Part shown: positions 38,208-50,339 of the stretch, one piece after another
Layout of the letters: each line of letters begins with the position of its first letter
Numbering within the stretch: the stretch's first letter is position 1
Assembly (NCBI GenBank): GCA_001972305.1
Contig: BDDD01000046.1
Span: forward strand, 191,267 to 255,266
Length of the DNA stretch: 64,000 bases
Source: Cephalotus follicularis
Taxonomy: Eukaryota > Streptophyta > Magnoliopsida > Oxalidales > Cephalotaceae
Direction of reading: 5' to 3'
The notes under the pieces: generated by a model
What the model was told of the DNA's origin: nothing
Seen by the model: the letters and a program-made list of their open reading frames with translations, nothing else
Databases searched by the model: none
Made by a program: the position numbers and the translations under genes

Positions 38208-41200
38208 ATGCTGTGCCTAACCGGTGAAGCCGTACATATCTCGCGCGGAATCCGCTTCTCCAGATGGATACTGCCTCGCCACTACTCTTGCTCCAAATTA
38301 TTTGTTGGAGGTTATTTAGCCTTTTATTTTATTTATTTTTTTAGCTTTTCATTCTTTTATATCTGCCTTTCAAATATAGCCCACTGCTACGCGCTATAAT
38401 CATCACATAAACGCGTAATTATGTTTTGCTGTTAACAATAGATTTCTACTAATGTGTGTGAATTGATGAAATTGTTTTAGAAATGATGCCCTTAAATTAT
38501 ACAAATTCTTATCGATCCTTTCCTTGTAGATAGATAGTTTTGAGAGATAGATCTAGAGCTCTTTTTATTATTTTTGTTATTTTGGTTTAATGGATAATTG
38601 TAGACAAAAAATTGTAACCTTTCCATTCCATAAATTCTCGTTATCATGTTTTTAGATGGGTTGCTTTTACGAATAATCAAACCTAAGTCTTTGGTGTTTC
38701 ACTATCACTGTTAAGAAGATAAAACGAAATCAAGAAATCTGAGATAAGAGAGAAAACAAAGAGAAAATTTGGAGAATAAGAAAAATTTTCTTATTAGCTT
38801 TTCATAATGATACTGTTACAAGCCCTGTACCTCTTATATACAATGCTAACAAAGTATAACAACCTAACTAACTCATTTGTCCAGATGGACAAATAGTAAT
38901 CACTATAAATCAACTAATATGTTCTTTAACATCCCCCCTCAAGCTTGATGTATTGTATATATTCAATACTCCAAGCTTGCACAAAAGAAATCTGTGTTGT
39001 TCTTTGCCCAGGCTTTTCGTAAAGATGTCTGCAGGTTGCTCTTGAGTCTGTACATATGCTGTTTGGATAATACCTTGTTGAATCCTTTCTCTAACCAGAT
39101 GACAATCTATCTCTATGTGCTTTGTCCTTTCATGATAGATTGGATTCGCTGCTATATGCAAAGCAGCCTTGTTATCACAATACAATGACACTGGATTCAA
39201 TCCTTCAATCCCTAGATCTTTAAGCAATCCGAGAACCCAAATGACTTCACAAGTAGTTGAAGCCATGGCCCTATATTCTGCTTCTGCTGAGGATTTAGAC
39301 ACAGTAGGTTGTTTCTTTGATTTCTAAGAAATCAATGGTTCTCCAAGTTTGATACAATAACCAGTTAGGGATCTCCTTGTCATTGGACATGATGCCCAAT
39401 CTGAGTCACAATAGGCTTGAAGCTTCAAGGTGTTATCAGAAGACATAAGTATTCCCAACCCAGGTTCTTTCTTTAGATACCTTAGTACCCGTAATGCAGC
39501 TTCCATGTGTGATTCCTTTGGTTTATGCATAAATTGACTCAAAATTTGAACTGAGTAGCAGATGTCTGGTCTTGTAATTGTAAGGTATATAAGTCTGCCA
39601 ACTAACCTTTGGTATCCTTCTGCATCTTCCAACAGAGGATCATTCTGAATTACTTCACCATTTTCAGCAACAACTGCATCATACTCCTCATTAGTTAATC
39701 TGACATTTTGCTCCATTGGTGTATTCATTGGTTTAGCACCAGATAAACCAGCCTCTGAAATCAACTCAAGGGCATACTTCCTCTGATTTAGGCATATACC
39801 TTTGGTAGATCTTGCCACCTCTATTCCCAAAAAATACTTCAAATCTCCCAAATCCTTGATTTGAAAGTTAGAATTCAGATATGTTTTCAGCTTTGTAATA
39901 GATATATCATCATTGCCTGTGATTAGAATGTCATCCACATACACCAATAGGATGGTAATCTTCCCATGAGACTCCTTAGTAAACAAGGAGTAGTCATTAT
40001 GTGATTTTATGTAACCAGCATCAAGTAAGGATCCTGTGAACTTAGAATTCCATTGTCTTGATGCTTGCTTTCATCCATACAAGGATTTGAGCAGTCTACA
40101 CACCTTCTGCTCCCCCTGAATGCCAAATCCTTGAGGAATAGTCATATAGACTTCCTCATGAAGATCACCTTGCAGAAATGATTGGTGACATCCATTTGAT
40201 GTAGGGCCCAACCTTTAGCAACTGCCACAGCAAGAACTGTTCTAACAGTAACAATTTTAGCAACTGGTGAAAAAGTTTCATGGCAATCAATCCCTGCCGT
40301 TTGTGTGTAACCCTTGGCCACCAACCTAGCCTTATATCTGTCCACAGAACCATCAGCCTTATATTTTACTTTGTATACCCACTTACATCCTATTGGTTTC
40401 TTCCCATCTGGTAAGTCAACAATGTGCCAAGTATTATTTAGTTCTAAAGCTTTAATTTCTGCTGCCATAGCTTCTTGCCAATGTGAATCTGTGGAAGCCT
40501 CATGGGAAGATGTAGGCTTCTTGATAGAGGAAATAGAGGCCACAAAGTGTTGATATGAAGAAGATATAGAGGCATAGGAAAGAAAATCAGAAATGGGATA
40601 AGGTGTGGAAGCATAATTAGAATTAGTAGAATTGAGTGTAGGGCAAGCATAATCATTAGACCAAATGGGAGGTTTAGCGAGTCGACTAGAATGTCTAGGA
40701 GGAACAGCTGATGTTGGAATGAGAGGAATAACAAAAGGAACTGTTGTATGAAAATCAGCAGTGGAATGATCACAATCAAAATCTGTAGGGGGAAACATGG
40801 GAGCTGAAGGAGTAGAGTGTGCAAAAGGAAAAATTGATTCATGAAATATCACATCTCTGGAAACAAGAAAGCTCTTAGATGTAAGGTTATAGAGTTTGTA
40901 ACCTTTTTGTGCATAAGGATATCCTAAAAAAACACAAGGTTCTGCTCTAGAAGAAAATTTGTCTTTGTGAGGTAGGACAATAACATAACAAAGACAACCA
41001 AAAACTCTAAGATGAGCATACTTTGGTATTTTGTGGAACAAAACCTCAAATGGAGTTTTACCATGAAGTAAGGAGTGGGTGTTCTATTGATGATATAAGT
41101 GACAGTGAGGACACTATCTCCCCAAAAATTTTTTGGTGCATGAGATTGAAACATCAAAGCTCTTGCTATGTTCAAAATGTGTCTATGCTTCCTTTCTACA

Positions 41201-44200
41201 ATGCCATTTTGTTGAGGAGTGTATGAGCAAGAGCTCTCATGTATGATTCCTTTAGAATGAAAAAAGGCTGCACACTCTTTGTTAAAAAAATCTGTTGCAT
41301 TATCAGTTTTGACATGCTTAACAGTAGTTGACAATTGATTTTGGATGAGTTGAACAAAATTTTTAACTAGATGCAGCACATCAGTTTTGAAATTCATTAG
41401 AAAAGCCCATGTTCCTCTAGAAAAATCATCAACAATGGTGAGAAAATATCTAGCACCCCCATGAGTAGGTTCCTTATAGGGTCCCCAAACATCCATAAAA
41501 ATCAATTCAAAAATGAATGACGATTTGCTAGTACTAGATGGAAAAGATAATCTAGTTTGTTTAGCCAAAGGACATATAGCACAGTGATGAATAGATGCAT
41601 CTTTATTGAAGAGGAAAGGTAACAAACTCAACCTAGAAAAGGAAATATGACCTAGTCTTTGATGCCAAAGATTGACATCTACATCCTTTGAAACTAAGGT
41701 CTGTTTATTACAAACTGTGGAATTCAAAGAAGCATGAGAAATTGATGAAGTTGCTGAAATGCTAAGAGTGTGAGGAACAAGGTAATAGAGACCTTTTTTT
41801 AACTTTATCAATCCCCATTATCATTCCAGTCCATAGGTCCTGAAAGAGACAAAAATCGGGATAAAAGACAACAAAACAATTGTGTTCTTTGGTGAATTTA
41901 GAAATGGACAAGAGGTTGAATGTAAAATCTGGAACATAAAGAACATTGTGAAGTTGCAATTTATGAGTAATGCTAGCTATCCCTATGTGTGTGATCTTAG
42001 TAGAATTACCATTAGGCAATTTCACAGAAGCATGGCAAGAGTTATATGGCTGCATAAAATTTAAGCATTGCAAACTAGATGTCATATGATCATTAGCACC
42101 ACTGTCTATAATCCATTCATCCTGTGTGCAAACATCCATCAAATTGGCAAAAATACCTGCCAAATTTGCTGCAGGTCCTGGATGAGCAGCCACTGATGTA
42201 TCTTGGCTAAGCAACCTCAAAATCTGTTGATACTGTGCTGGTGTAAAAGTCACTGGTGTAGCGTGCGGCTCTTCATGTATGTTAGAATATGCAATGTTGT
42301 TGTTCACCATAGGCTTCATGTTGTACTCTCCTCCTTTGGTGAATTTCTGATTAGCAGAGTTGAAATTACCTCCTTTCTTCCCTTTATGGTATTTATGCCC
42401 AGGTGGATAACCTATCAGCCGATAGCAATTCTCTTTCTTGTGCCCAGTCCAATGGCAATGCTCACATCCGATGGCATCATCCTTAGTCTTCTGTGTATGT
42501 AAATGTGAGTAGAAAACTGCTGGTGTATCACTATGTGAAGGTGCTCTAGCCATGATCCCTCTGTGAGACTCTTCTTGACATATAATTGAATATGCTTGGC
42601 CAACAGATGGTAGTGGACTCATCATTAAGATTTGGCTCCGAATACTGCTGTAACTCTCATGAAGTCCCATCAAAAATTGCAGAAGCTTTTGCTGTTGATC
42701 ATGCTCAAGGTATGCCTTAGAGGGTTCACATTCACAACTTGGCAAAGTGACAAGTGAAGTGTACTCATCCCATAATTGTTTAAGCTTTGTATAGTAAACT
42801 GAAACAGTAGTGTTACCTTGAGTTAGACTCCCAATTTCTCGATGAAGTGAGAAAATCCGAGAACCGTTCACTTTATCAAATCTTTCCTTGAGATCCTTCC
42901 ATACATTTTGTGCATCTGTTGCATATACAATACCACTAAATAACTCCTTTGATACTGTGTTCATGATCCCAGATAGAACGATTGCATTGCATCTTTCCCA
43001 TTGATGAATTAATGGTGAAATTGTTGCTAGTTTCTTGCAGGATCCATCTATGAAACCAAGCTTGTTCTTGGCCCGCAATGCGATGAGCATGGCTCTGCTC
43101 CAGATGCCGTAATTCTCATTCCCATTCAATTGTTCATTCACCAAATTGATGCCAGGAGTATCAGAGGGATGGAGAAATAGAGGATCATTGAAATCGATAG
43201 TAGTTGTGGCCGAAGTTGAAGACATTTTGCAAAAAAAAAAAAAAAAAAGCTAAACAATATTGTTTGGCTTCAAAGAAATACCAAGAAAATGTAAGAATCT
43301 TCAAGAAACACCAAGAAAATCTGAAAAAAACGCAGCAAGATCGATCGAATACTAAAAATCTGAGAAATCTATCAGATTTTGATCAATCAATTAAAGCAGA
43401 ATCGAAAAAAAAAACTCTCTGATACCATGTTAAGAAGATAAAACGAAATCAAGAAACCTGAGATAAGAGAGAAAACAAAGAGAAAATTTGGAGAATAAGA
43501 AAAATTTTCTTATTAACTTTTCATAATGATACTATTAGAGGGCCTGTACCTCTTATGTACAATGCTAACAAAGTATAACAACCTAACTAACCCATTTGTC
43601 CAGCTGGACAAAGACTAATCACTATAAATTAACTAATACGTTCTTTAACAATCACTAACCTTACAACCTCAAGTAAGTAGCACTCATGGATATTTACTTG
43701 TTGAAAAATGAGAGCTGTATTGTTTTCCATTCACTCAATCTATAATCTAAACTATGTTTCATGTTTAGTGCCATGAATATCTAGTGGTAGGCTTTGAAAC
43801 CTCTATTTGTTATGACCAAGAGAGGTTTGATGCTTTGAATCCATTGGATTAATTCCACTTCCTACTCGCGCTACGCTCTTTCATTATCTCAGCTCAAATA
43901 GCGGTTCATAAGGTTTGGAGCACCTTTTGAATGGTATAAATTGCGACTTCGCTTATGAAAAGATTGATTTGACTGGAGCATTCATTTAAATGCGGGGATA
44001 TGTTCTATAAATATGAATGTTTTAACTACCTTGATCCCATTCGACAGAGCCTTTTTTTTTCTTTTGGAGTTGCAGGGCTTTCGTATGATACCAATGAGCC
44101 CGTTCTAAAGAATGCTTTTGAGCGGCATGGTGAAATCATTGAAGGTAACCTTGTGGATTGTTGTGTTAATATCTCTGTAGTTCTTCACACCATAAAGTTT

Positions 44201-44482
44201 TCAGTGCAATTAAACTGACATGTTTTGCAGTTAAGGTTATATGTCATCATGTGACAGGGAAATCGAAAGGTTATGGTTTTGTAAAGTTCACTTCTGAGGT
44301 TGCAGCAAGCACGGCTCTGAAAGAGATGGATGGTTTGGTATGTTTTTATGTATATAATAAGAATAAGCATATTTAGTGCTCTACTTCTATTTTTTCTGCC
44401 ACAAAGGACATTTTATATTCATGTTTTGTTTCAGTTACTGGAGGGCAGAAATATTCGAGTGCATTATGCACACCAGGGGTGA
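38208..44482 (+). CDS. Small single-RRM RNA-binding protein, probably organellar, with copia in intron 1
   Basis: Four coding exons: 38208-38310, 44076-44144, 44231-44337 and 44435-44482, giving 108 residues. The first 28 residues are basic with few acids ([19 protein letters not shown]), like a mitochondrial or plastid transit peptide. The RRM follows: RNP2 LFVGGL (31-36, assembled across intron 1), then RNP1 KGYGFVKF (70-77), EMDGL and [11 protein letters not shown]. Phases 1, 1, 0 agree at all junctions. Intron 1 is 5.77 kb because it contains a complete 4.9-kb antisense copia element. It resembles plant small RNA-binding/organelle RRM proteins used in organelle RNA processing. A later segment (about 45593-45662) could be an alternative last exon. 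Whether it is still spliced correctly is unknown. Confidence 0.82.
38709..38931 (-). repeat. 3' LTR of copia element 2
   Basis: 223 bp, TGTTAAGAAG to GTTCTTTAACA on the plus strand, same length as the 5' LTR at 43428-43650. Confidence 0.96.
38910..39302 (-). pseudogene. Copia 2 RNase H region
   Basis: Carries [40 protein letters not shown] and the [10 protein letters not shown] end, the copia RNase H signature. A stop at about 39325 separates it from the RT frame. Confidence 0.93.
39324..41041 (-). pseudogene. Copia 2 reverse transcriptase, split
   Basis: Two frames: 41041-40142 holds the integrase tail ([13 protein letters not shown]) and RT start ([32 protein letters not shown]), then shifts. 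39986-39324 holds YVDDILITG (intact YVDD), [13 protein letters not shown] and the RPDICYSV connection. Frameshift and stops between 40140 and 39990 disrupt the polyprotein. Confidence 0.93.
40924..41811 (-). pseudogene. Copia 2 integrase
   Basis: GAG-pre-integrase [19 protein letters not shown] with [15 protein letters not shown], then the core: [30 protein letters not shown] (usual form DNGTEF, so one motif residue is changed) and [19 protein letters not shown]. The frame is lost near 41040. Confidence 0.93.
41762..43225 (-). pseudogene. Copia 2 gag and protease (487 codons)
   Basis: The longest intact piece of the element. An ATG at 43225 follows the primer site and leader. It contains the copia gag N-terminus ([19 protein letters not shown]), the UBN2 helix region ([11 protein letters not shown]), a zinc-knuckle-like [14 protein letters not shown], and a protease motif [11 protein letters not shown]. 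It is a fused Gag-PR frame that shifts before integrase. Only this frame could still yield a product. Confidence 0.93.
43428..43650 (-). repeat. 5' LTR of copia element 2
   Basis: 223 bp, preceded by the primer-binding site GATACCA on its inner side and followed by target duplication ATCAC. Confidence 0.96.
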
Positions 44483-44717
44483 CAACTCAGAACACAGGTA
44501 TATTCTGCCAGTGGAGTAGTACAAAGTGAATATATTTTGCTATTTATTTGGTTTACTTAGGGGTGACAATCATTGTACGCATTCACTAGTCATTCAGCAA
44601 CAAGAAAATAACTCATTGTTTAAAATGATAAAACTTGGCATTTTGGACAACATTAAGTCATCGTGCAAAACCATTATGGGTAAGATTGTGCCGGGACGGA
44701 TCCAGCTATAAAAATTC

Positions 44718-45060
44718 GGGGGGGGGGGGGGGGTTGCGCCAGGGCCCTTGTGGGCCCCCCTGGATCCGTCAGTGAGATTGTGGTATATGCTGCATTTGGC
44801 AGAGCTTATGTGCTTACCTTGCTACGATTCATCAAATTATTTGTTGAATCGTTGCCGAAAAAGGTGTTTGGTAGGATCTGCATGTGCAGAGGTGGGGGGT
44901 GGGGTGCCAGGGCCCCTGTGGGCCCCCCTGGATCCGTCAGTGAGATTGTGGTATATGCTGCATTTGGCAGAGCTTATGTGCTTACCTTGCTACGATTCAT
45001 CAAATTATTTGTTGAATCGTTGCGAAAAAGGTGTTTGGTAGGATCTGCATGTGGCAGAGG
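44718..45060. repeat. G16 tract and 168-bp tandem duplication
   Basis: A run of 16 G (44718-44733) precedes two tandem units, about 44732-44892 and 44900-45060, offset by exactly 168 bp at their start. Both contain GGCCCCCCTGGATCCGTC, GCATTTGGCAGAGC and GATTCATCAAATTATTTG. The second unit has a -1 indel near GTTGC(C)GAAAAAG and a compensating +1 near GTG(G)CAGAGG. The origin of the unit is not recognised. It lies in the 3' flank of the RRM gene. Confidence 0.88.
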
Positions 45061-46787
45061 ACATTGGGAGAGGCGGCCTTGCTTCTATGGATGTGTAGTT
45101 GATGCTTTATAGATAGAATCTTGGGATGTGTTTGATCATGACATTTTTATTTCTTGATGAGGGAATTAGGGCTGATTACTATAACATGGTAATTAATATT
45201 TTGGTTGCTAGCATACAGATAGGGGCTTATGATAACTTTATTTAATTTGACATTGAATGGGTAAATCTTTTTTGCCCCAAAATGTTGGTTACATCGTCGA
45301 GTTTTCCTCTGTATCCTCAGAAACTGAGGATATTGAAGCTGTCATTTGTTGAGTTAACTGAGACATCAGTTAGCTGTTTCATTGCAATAGCTGCACCGTA
45401 GAATTTGAACAATCAATTTTTTTTTTCTTCTAAGAAGTGATTACACTAAAAACATGAGGTAGAGAATCTACGGCTTCAGTTGCTAGTGGCCAATATTTTG
45501 GTACTTTTGTGTCATTTCTGGTACGCATTTTCCCTAAAATTTAACAATTCCAAATTGCAGTATGGTGAATTGAAATTCCATGTTTCTTGGCCAGGGAAAC
45601 GGTGGAAAGGAGGCAAATAACAGTTTGCGAGGTGATCAAGTAAGCAGCAGATCCGCAGCTTGAATAAGAAGCCTCTATCAGCTAATGTAATTTGTATTCT
45701 CCTACTTGCATCTACTTCATATTCTCGTTTCACTAGCATGAGAGATAAATGCTATATTGCAAAATTTTCATGTAAACGTAGTTCTTACTTTATACTTTCT
45801 CCAGTTCTAAGCCAACCCCGATATGAGGATTTACTCTTAGCAATCTGTATCTGTTTTTTATCTAAATTCAGTGTCTGATATAATATAGAAACTCTTTGAC
45901 TTCTGTAATCATTGCATGTGTTTGTTTTGTGAGCAAGGATTCTATCAATTAAGGACATATATTTTTAGATGGATTCATTATTTATGGGCTGAACTTAACC
46001 AAAGAGGGTTTGTTCGATATGCGATGAGTCGGGCACATATATGACATGTATGATATGTATTTATTGATGTAAAAAGGATAAATCAATTAAAAAAATTGAT
46101 AAAAATATTAGGCCATCCAAATATAAGGTTAAATAGTATCAAGCGAAAAGATTGAAGTTTAATTAAATCTCTGTATTATATATATACTAGTTTTGGGGCA
46201 CGCCGAAATATGACGTACATTAATCTTTAATGTTGAACTAATATAAGATGATAAATAACTAATTTCAAGAAATTTACATAATTTTATTAGTTATCAAAAC
46301 CTAAATTGAACTGAAGTTGGAACATAATTTCACAAATATTATAATTTTATCAATTATGCTTGAAAAAATTAAGAAGCTATTGTTTTATAGATAAGCAATG
46401 GTCTCTTTTAAGAACAAAAAAAATTCACCCTTCAGTAAAAAGTAATACATTGAATCTCAAAAGTTTTTGTTATCATTTATACACTATTTATCTCTAAAAT
46501 TAATATCATCGACCGATTTGTTTATATGGGTGATCGACCGATTGTGTCACTATCGATTGAAGTCATTAAGAGTGCTTGACCGATTATTCGTCCGTAAGAA
46601 CAATGTGCAGTGAGTTTTTCTCTTTGTTGTCAACGATAAGTGCAGAAAATGGCTTTACAGAGAAATTGATAATGTACACTAGAACGTTTCAAGACAGTGA
46701 TAAGCACCAAGTGGGAAATGGTTTGCATGGCAAATAAGATGGGAACCAACTATCCATGATCCAACAACTATCAACAACTATCAAGGA
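45061..46787. other. 3' flank of the RRM gene and spacer
   Basis: Contains a possible alternative last exon of the RRM gene (after TTGGCCAG at about 45592, coding-like up to TGA at about 45664) and then AT-rich DNA. No independent gene seen. Confidence 0.4.
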
Positions 46788-46792
46788 TTTCC

Positions 46793-49084
46793 TGTAACGC
46801 CCCAAACCCTAATGGTCAACCCCCAAGGTTTGACGCATTACTAACAGTACCATTCATTTACCAATTTTCAGCGGGAATTAAAAACTTTTAAATAATATAA
46901 TAATGCATGGAGAATAAATCTAATAAAATATCACTTGTGTGGATAAACTCAGTGTCATACAATACAGTTCATAAAAATTCTGTCACAAACCGGCATGTCA
47001 TAAAAATACAATTTCATCTTTAACTCTTTGGTCGTCGAACTGCAATAAGAGGGAGGAGACTCACCCGGGCTTCAATTCTCAGCTTGCTGCGAAGCTCCAC
47101 ATGTACTTGACCCATTACATTACAATGCAATGGGTCAGCGACCACTGGTCGTGTAGGAAATACCACCATGCATTTATGAAATGTAGATGCAGCAAGCATA
47201 TGCAATGCAAATGAGAGGTGCAGTACAATCCATACAATACAATTATTCATTCCATAACAGTCCTTAATAATCATTCATTCTATAACGGTCATTCACAATC
47301 ATTAACAGTCACTGAGAGTCATTATAAATCTTTCGTCGGCATCCCATACTTAAGGATGAGCAGTAATGCACTCCAGATGTCAAGGCAGAGGAGCCGGGAC
47401 AGGAATAAACGTTATATTTAGGCAGACCGGTTCCTCGGGTTCCTCGACTTGAGGAAGAGCATATACGCACTATAGGCGTTAAAGGCAGAGGAAAGGAACC
47501 ATAAACATTCAGTTATACAGTAACAGTCATTATTACACTATACAATAACAGTAATAGTCATTCCGTCCGTAAGGCTCATCTCGGTCGGTGATCAGTCGGC
47601 TCATCTTAATCGGTGATCCGACGGCTCATCTCGGTCGGTGATTCATTGGGCTATCTCGGTGATCCCGTAGACTCATCTCAAAGTTAGCCTTGCCGGCTCA
47701 CCTCAATCGGTGATCTGACGGCTCATCTCAGTGAGTGATCAGACATACTACATTACAATACTACATTCACAATACATTAAAAGTACAATAACACTACATT
47801 CAGTGAGGTCTGTCTTTATTATACTATCTTCCATCATACTATAATACGCTACACTTATCATTGCACTTATCCTATATTACTGAATATTCATTTATCCATT
47901 CTGTTTTCCTTAGTCGCACTATTCATTAACTTTGCATGCATGGACCCGTGATTAAGAATAACCCGGGCACGTGCTCATATGCATGCCTAGTATACATTGG
48001 TGTCATCTTGGGCGTATGCATAAATTGAGCTTGTGCACTAGATGGCAAGCTCGGTACTTGCTGGGCTTGCGCTGGACACTTGCCTGGAGCTCGGCATGCT
48101 GGTTCATCACAGAGCTTAGCGTTAGGGAGCTCGGCCATATGTGTTGCATTGCCTAGAGCGCATGCACGGCGCATGGGTGCATGCTATGAAGAGCTCGATA
48201 TTACAATGCAACCTCGGGAGCCATTGCAAGAAGAGCTTGGCACCTCATCACGTCGGTCATGGTTTCCTGAGCACCATGCATTGCAGGCTTGGACGCATGC
48301 CCGGTGCATAGATGGTGGAACGCCTCCTCGACACATGCATGGCAGTGGAGAGCCATAACTGGCACCTTGAACGCACGCCAGGGATGTTGGCGCACAACGC
48401 TAACATGCCTGGTGTAAGGCATGGCGCGTTGTTGGGCGCAGACACTAAAAGTCCCCTGGCATGGCTTATAAAAGTGTAACAACGGCGCCTTTCCACTTAC
48501 CCAGTATTCATTTAACTAATTCCCATTATTTGCAGAGGATCACTTACTCATCTCAATTATTCTACCTTTTATATTATTCATCTAATTCTAACTAGAGCAA
48601 TTACAATTTCACAAACAATACACACAAAAGTAAAACACTGAGTAGGTAATAGAACCTACATGGAATCCAAGAGCTTACTCTCCTAGTCTTCAATTTGCAT
48701 CATTCGTTTGCTCATTCACTGGTAGCTCTCCCGTCTCTTTCTCCCTAAATTGCCAACAACCAACTTACTCACTTCTCTTTTCTATTTATAGCCATCAATA
48801 GAATTCTTTAGAATTCACCACACAAATCCAGCAATTTTCTCACATTGTTGGCTGCCGAGGCCAGCCCAATATTTCTTTCATTTCTCCTTTTATTCTAAAA
48901 TGTCTTTTTTCTCTCTCAATCCAATCTTGGCCCAACAATAATAAACATTTCAAGCCCAAATTAACATTATCACCGTTTAAGCACAAAATATCATTTCTTC
49001 ATTTATTTAGCTCCAGTCCAAAACAGTATCACATTTTGAACCCAATTTCTACTTCTCAATTATTTATAAATTTCGGGTATTACA
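46793..49084 (+). mobile_element. 2.3-kb solo LTR (gypsy-type, family B)
   Basis: Starts TGTAACGCCCCAAACCC and ends GGGTATTACA; both ends are typical of large plant gypsy LTRs. It is flanked by the exact 5-bp duplication TTTCC (46788-46792 and 49085-49089). It contains a 25-bp minisatellite, a GC-rich block (47.9-48.5 kb) full of GCATGC words, and no polyprotein. Short frames in the GC-rich block (47926-48496, both strands) have no family features and overlap each other, so they are not called genes. Confidence 0.88.
47573..47748. repeat. Minisatellite with ~25-bp unit inside solo LTR
   Basis: Imperfect repeats of GGCTCATCTCGGTCGGTGATC..., about six units with decay towards the right. Confidence 0.85.
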
Positions 49085-49089
49085 TTTCC

Positions 49090-50339
49090 TCAGTGTCTTA
49101 TGATTTTTAATTAGTTAATTTGGCTATGTACCAGTCACTGAAACAATATTTTTCTAATCCCAAATTTGCATATGTTCTATTTCTTTTGTCAATTATTTAA
49201 GTACGAGTCTTATATCTCCAATAGCGGAGTTCAAAACTCAGGTTATAGGGCATGTTAATTACAATTTCTTTGTAATTTAATTCACTCTTCTTTGTTCAAC
49301 TTTATGGCATTCATTCGCTCATTTATTCAGTTTATGTTTGATGGTTTATGCTCCATTATTTTCAATTGGTTCAAATTTTAGTTTAAGTCCTTTTAATCTA
49401 CAAGACAGTCATAAAGAATTTTAAGGAAACTATCTTAGTCTTTTTATACAATTATTTATTATTTTTCTGTTATTTTAATTTAAGGTATTCAAACCGCACG
49501 ACCGATTTTGGATCAGGCAGCTCCTTACATCCGAATTGAATTCGGATTTACAGTGTACTTTCAATTTACTTTGAAACAAGTATTATCTGACCGATCAACG
49601 ACAAAGATTGTGTTAGTATATTTTGCAAGCCAAAACATATAGTATATATTATTTAAAATATAATATTTGTTAGAATTTGTTTGAGTGGTACATAATGTTT
49701 CACACTATCCATATAGGTATTTATTCACGGTCAAATATCCATAAGTAAAATTCATGTTAAAACTAATTTGTATTAGTTACTTAATACAGTTGTTTATTAT
49801 ATATTGATTTTAATATTTATTAGTTAAGTTATATTATATTTGTGATTTGCATGATAAGAATGAAGAGGAAGTTGTTCTCTATATTTTTATTAAATAATCA
49901 CTATTATTTAATTAGAAATACCTTTTGATACATATATGATAACCAACTACACATTTCAAGAGTTTTAATTAGGAAATATAGTAACATCAAGAGAGTCAAT
50001 ATAGAGTAATTTGAAAAAATGAATAAAACGATAAGCACACGTATATCAAAAATATCGAACCTAGACATTTCTTTCAACATTCAGCGTTTCTCCACCTGAG
50101 ATTAAGAGTTAATTTCTTGCTCGTGAATTTTATTAAAACTCGTACCCGAGAAATTAAATAATACAGTACTGGGCAAGTCCTGTTCGTAAATATGATAATT
50201 GTAAAAAGCTGGTATACTGCAAACAACAAATAGTAAATTTTAGTATATATTAAACTGAATCTCAAATGAAATATGAGACAGATCGTACATAACACAACAA
50301 AAATATGTTCTTTCAAGAGCAAAAATCCTCTCCAGGTCT
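49090..50339. other. Spacer between solo LTR and RRM gene B
   Basis: AT-rich DNA with no coding signal. The right end is the 3' flank of the minus-strand RRM gene B. Confidence 0.4.

Larger units (their letters stand above)
38709..43650 (-). mobile_element. Ty1/copia LTR retrotransposon in RRM intron 1 (4942 bp)
   Basis: A structurally complete element on the minus strand. LTRs are 38709-38931 and 43428-43650, both 223 bp with about 13 differences by eye (roughly 94% identity). Target duplication ATCAC is perfect (38704-38708 and 43651-43655). The primer site TGGTATCAGAGA lies at 43416-43427, and a purine tract (AAGCTTGAGGGGGGA) lies at 38932-38946. Gag-protease, integrase, RT and RNase H are in Ty1/copia order, in several frames because of frameshifts, so it is non-autonomous now. 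It is antisense to the RRM gene that hosts it. Confidence 0.96.

Noticed and set aside
40165..42603. Several frames of 60-132 codons on both strands
   Set aside because: Shadows of the copia 2 gag-pol frames in other reading frames, composed of L/F/I-rich stretches from its T-rich complement.
47926..48496. Five overlapping frames on both strands (61-93 codons)
   Set aside because: They lie inside the 2.3-kb solo LTR in a GC-rich block where stops are rare by composition; both strands are open at once and none has a recognisable motif.
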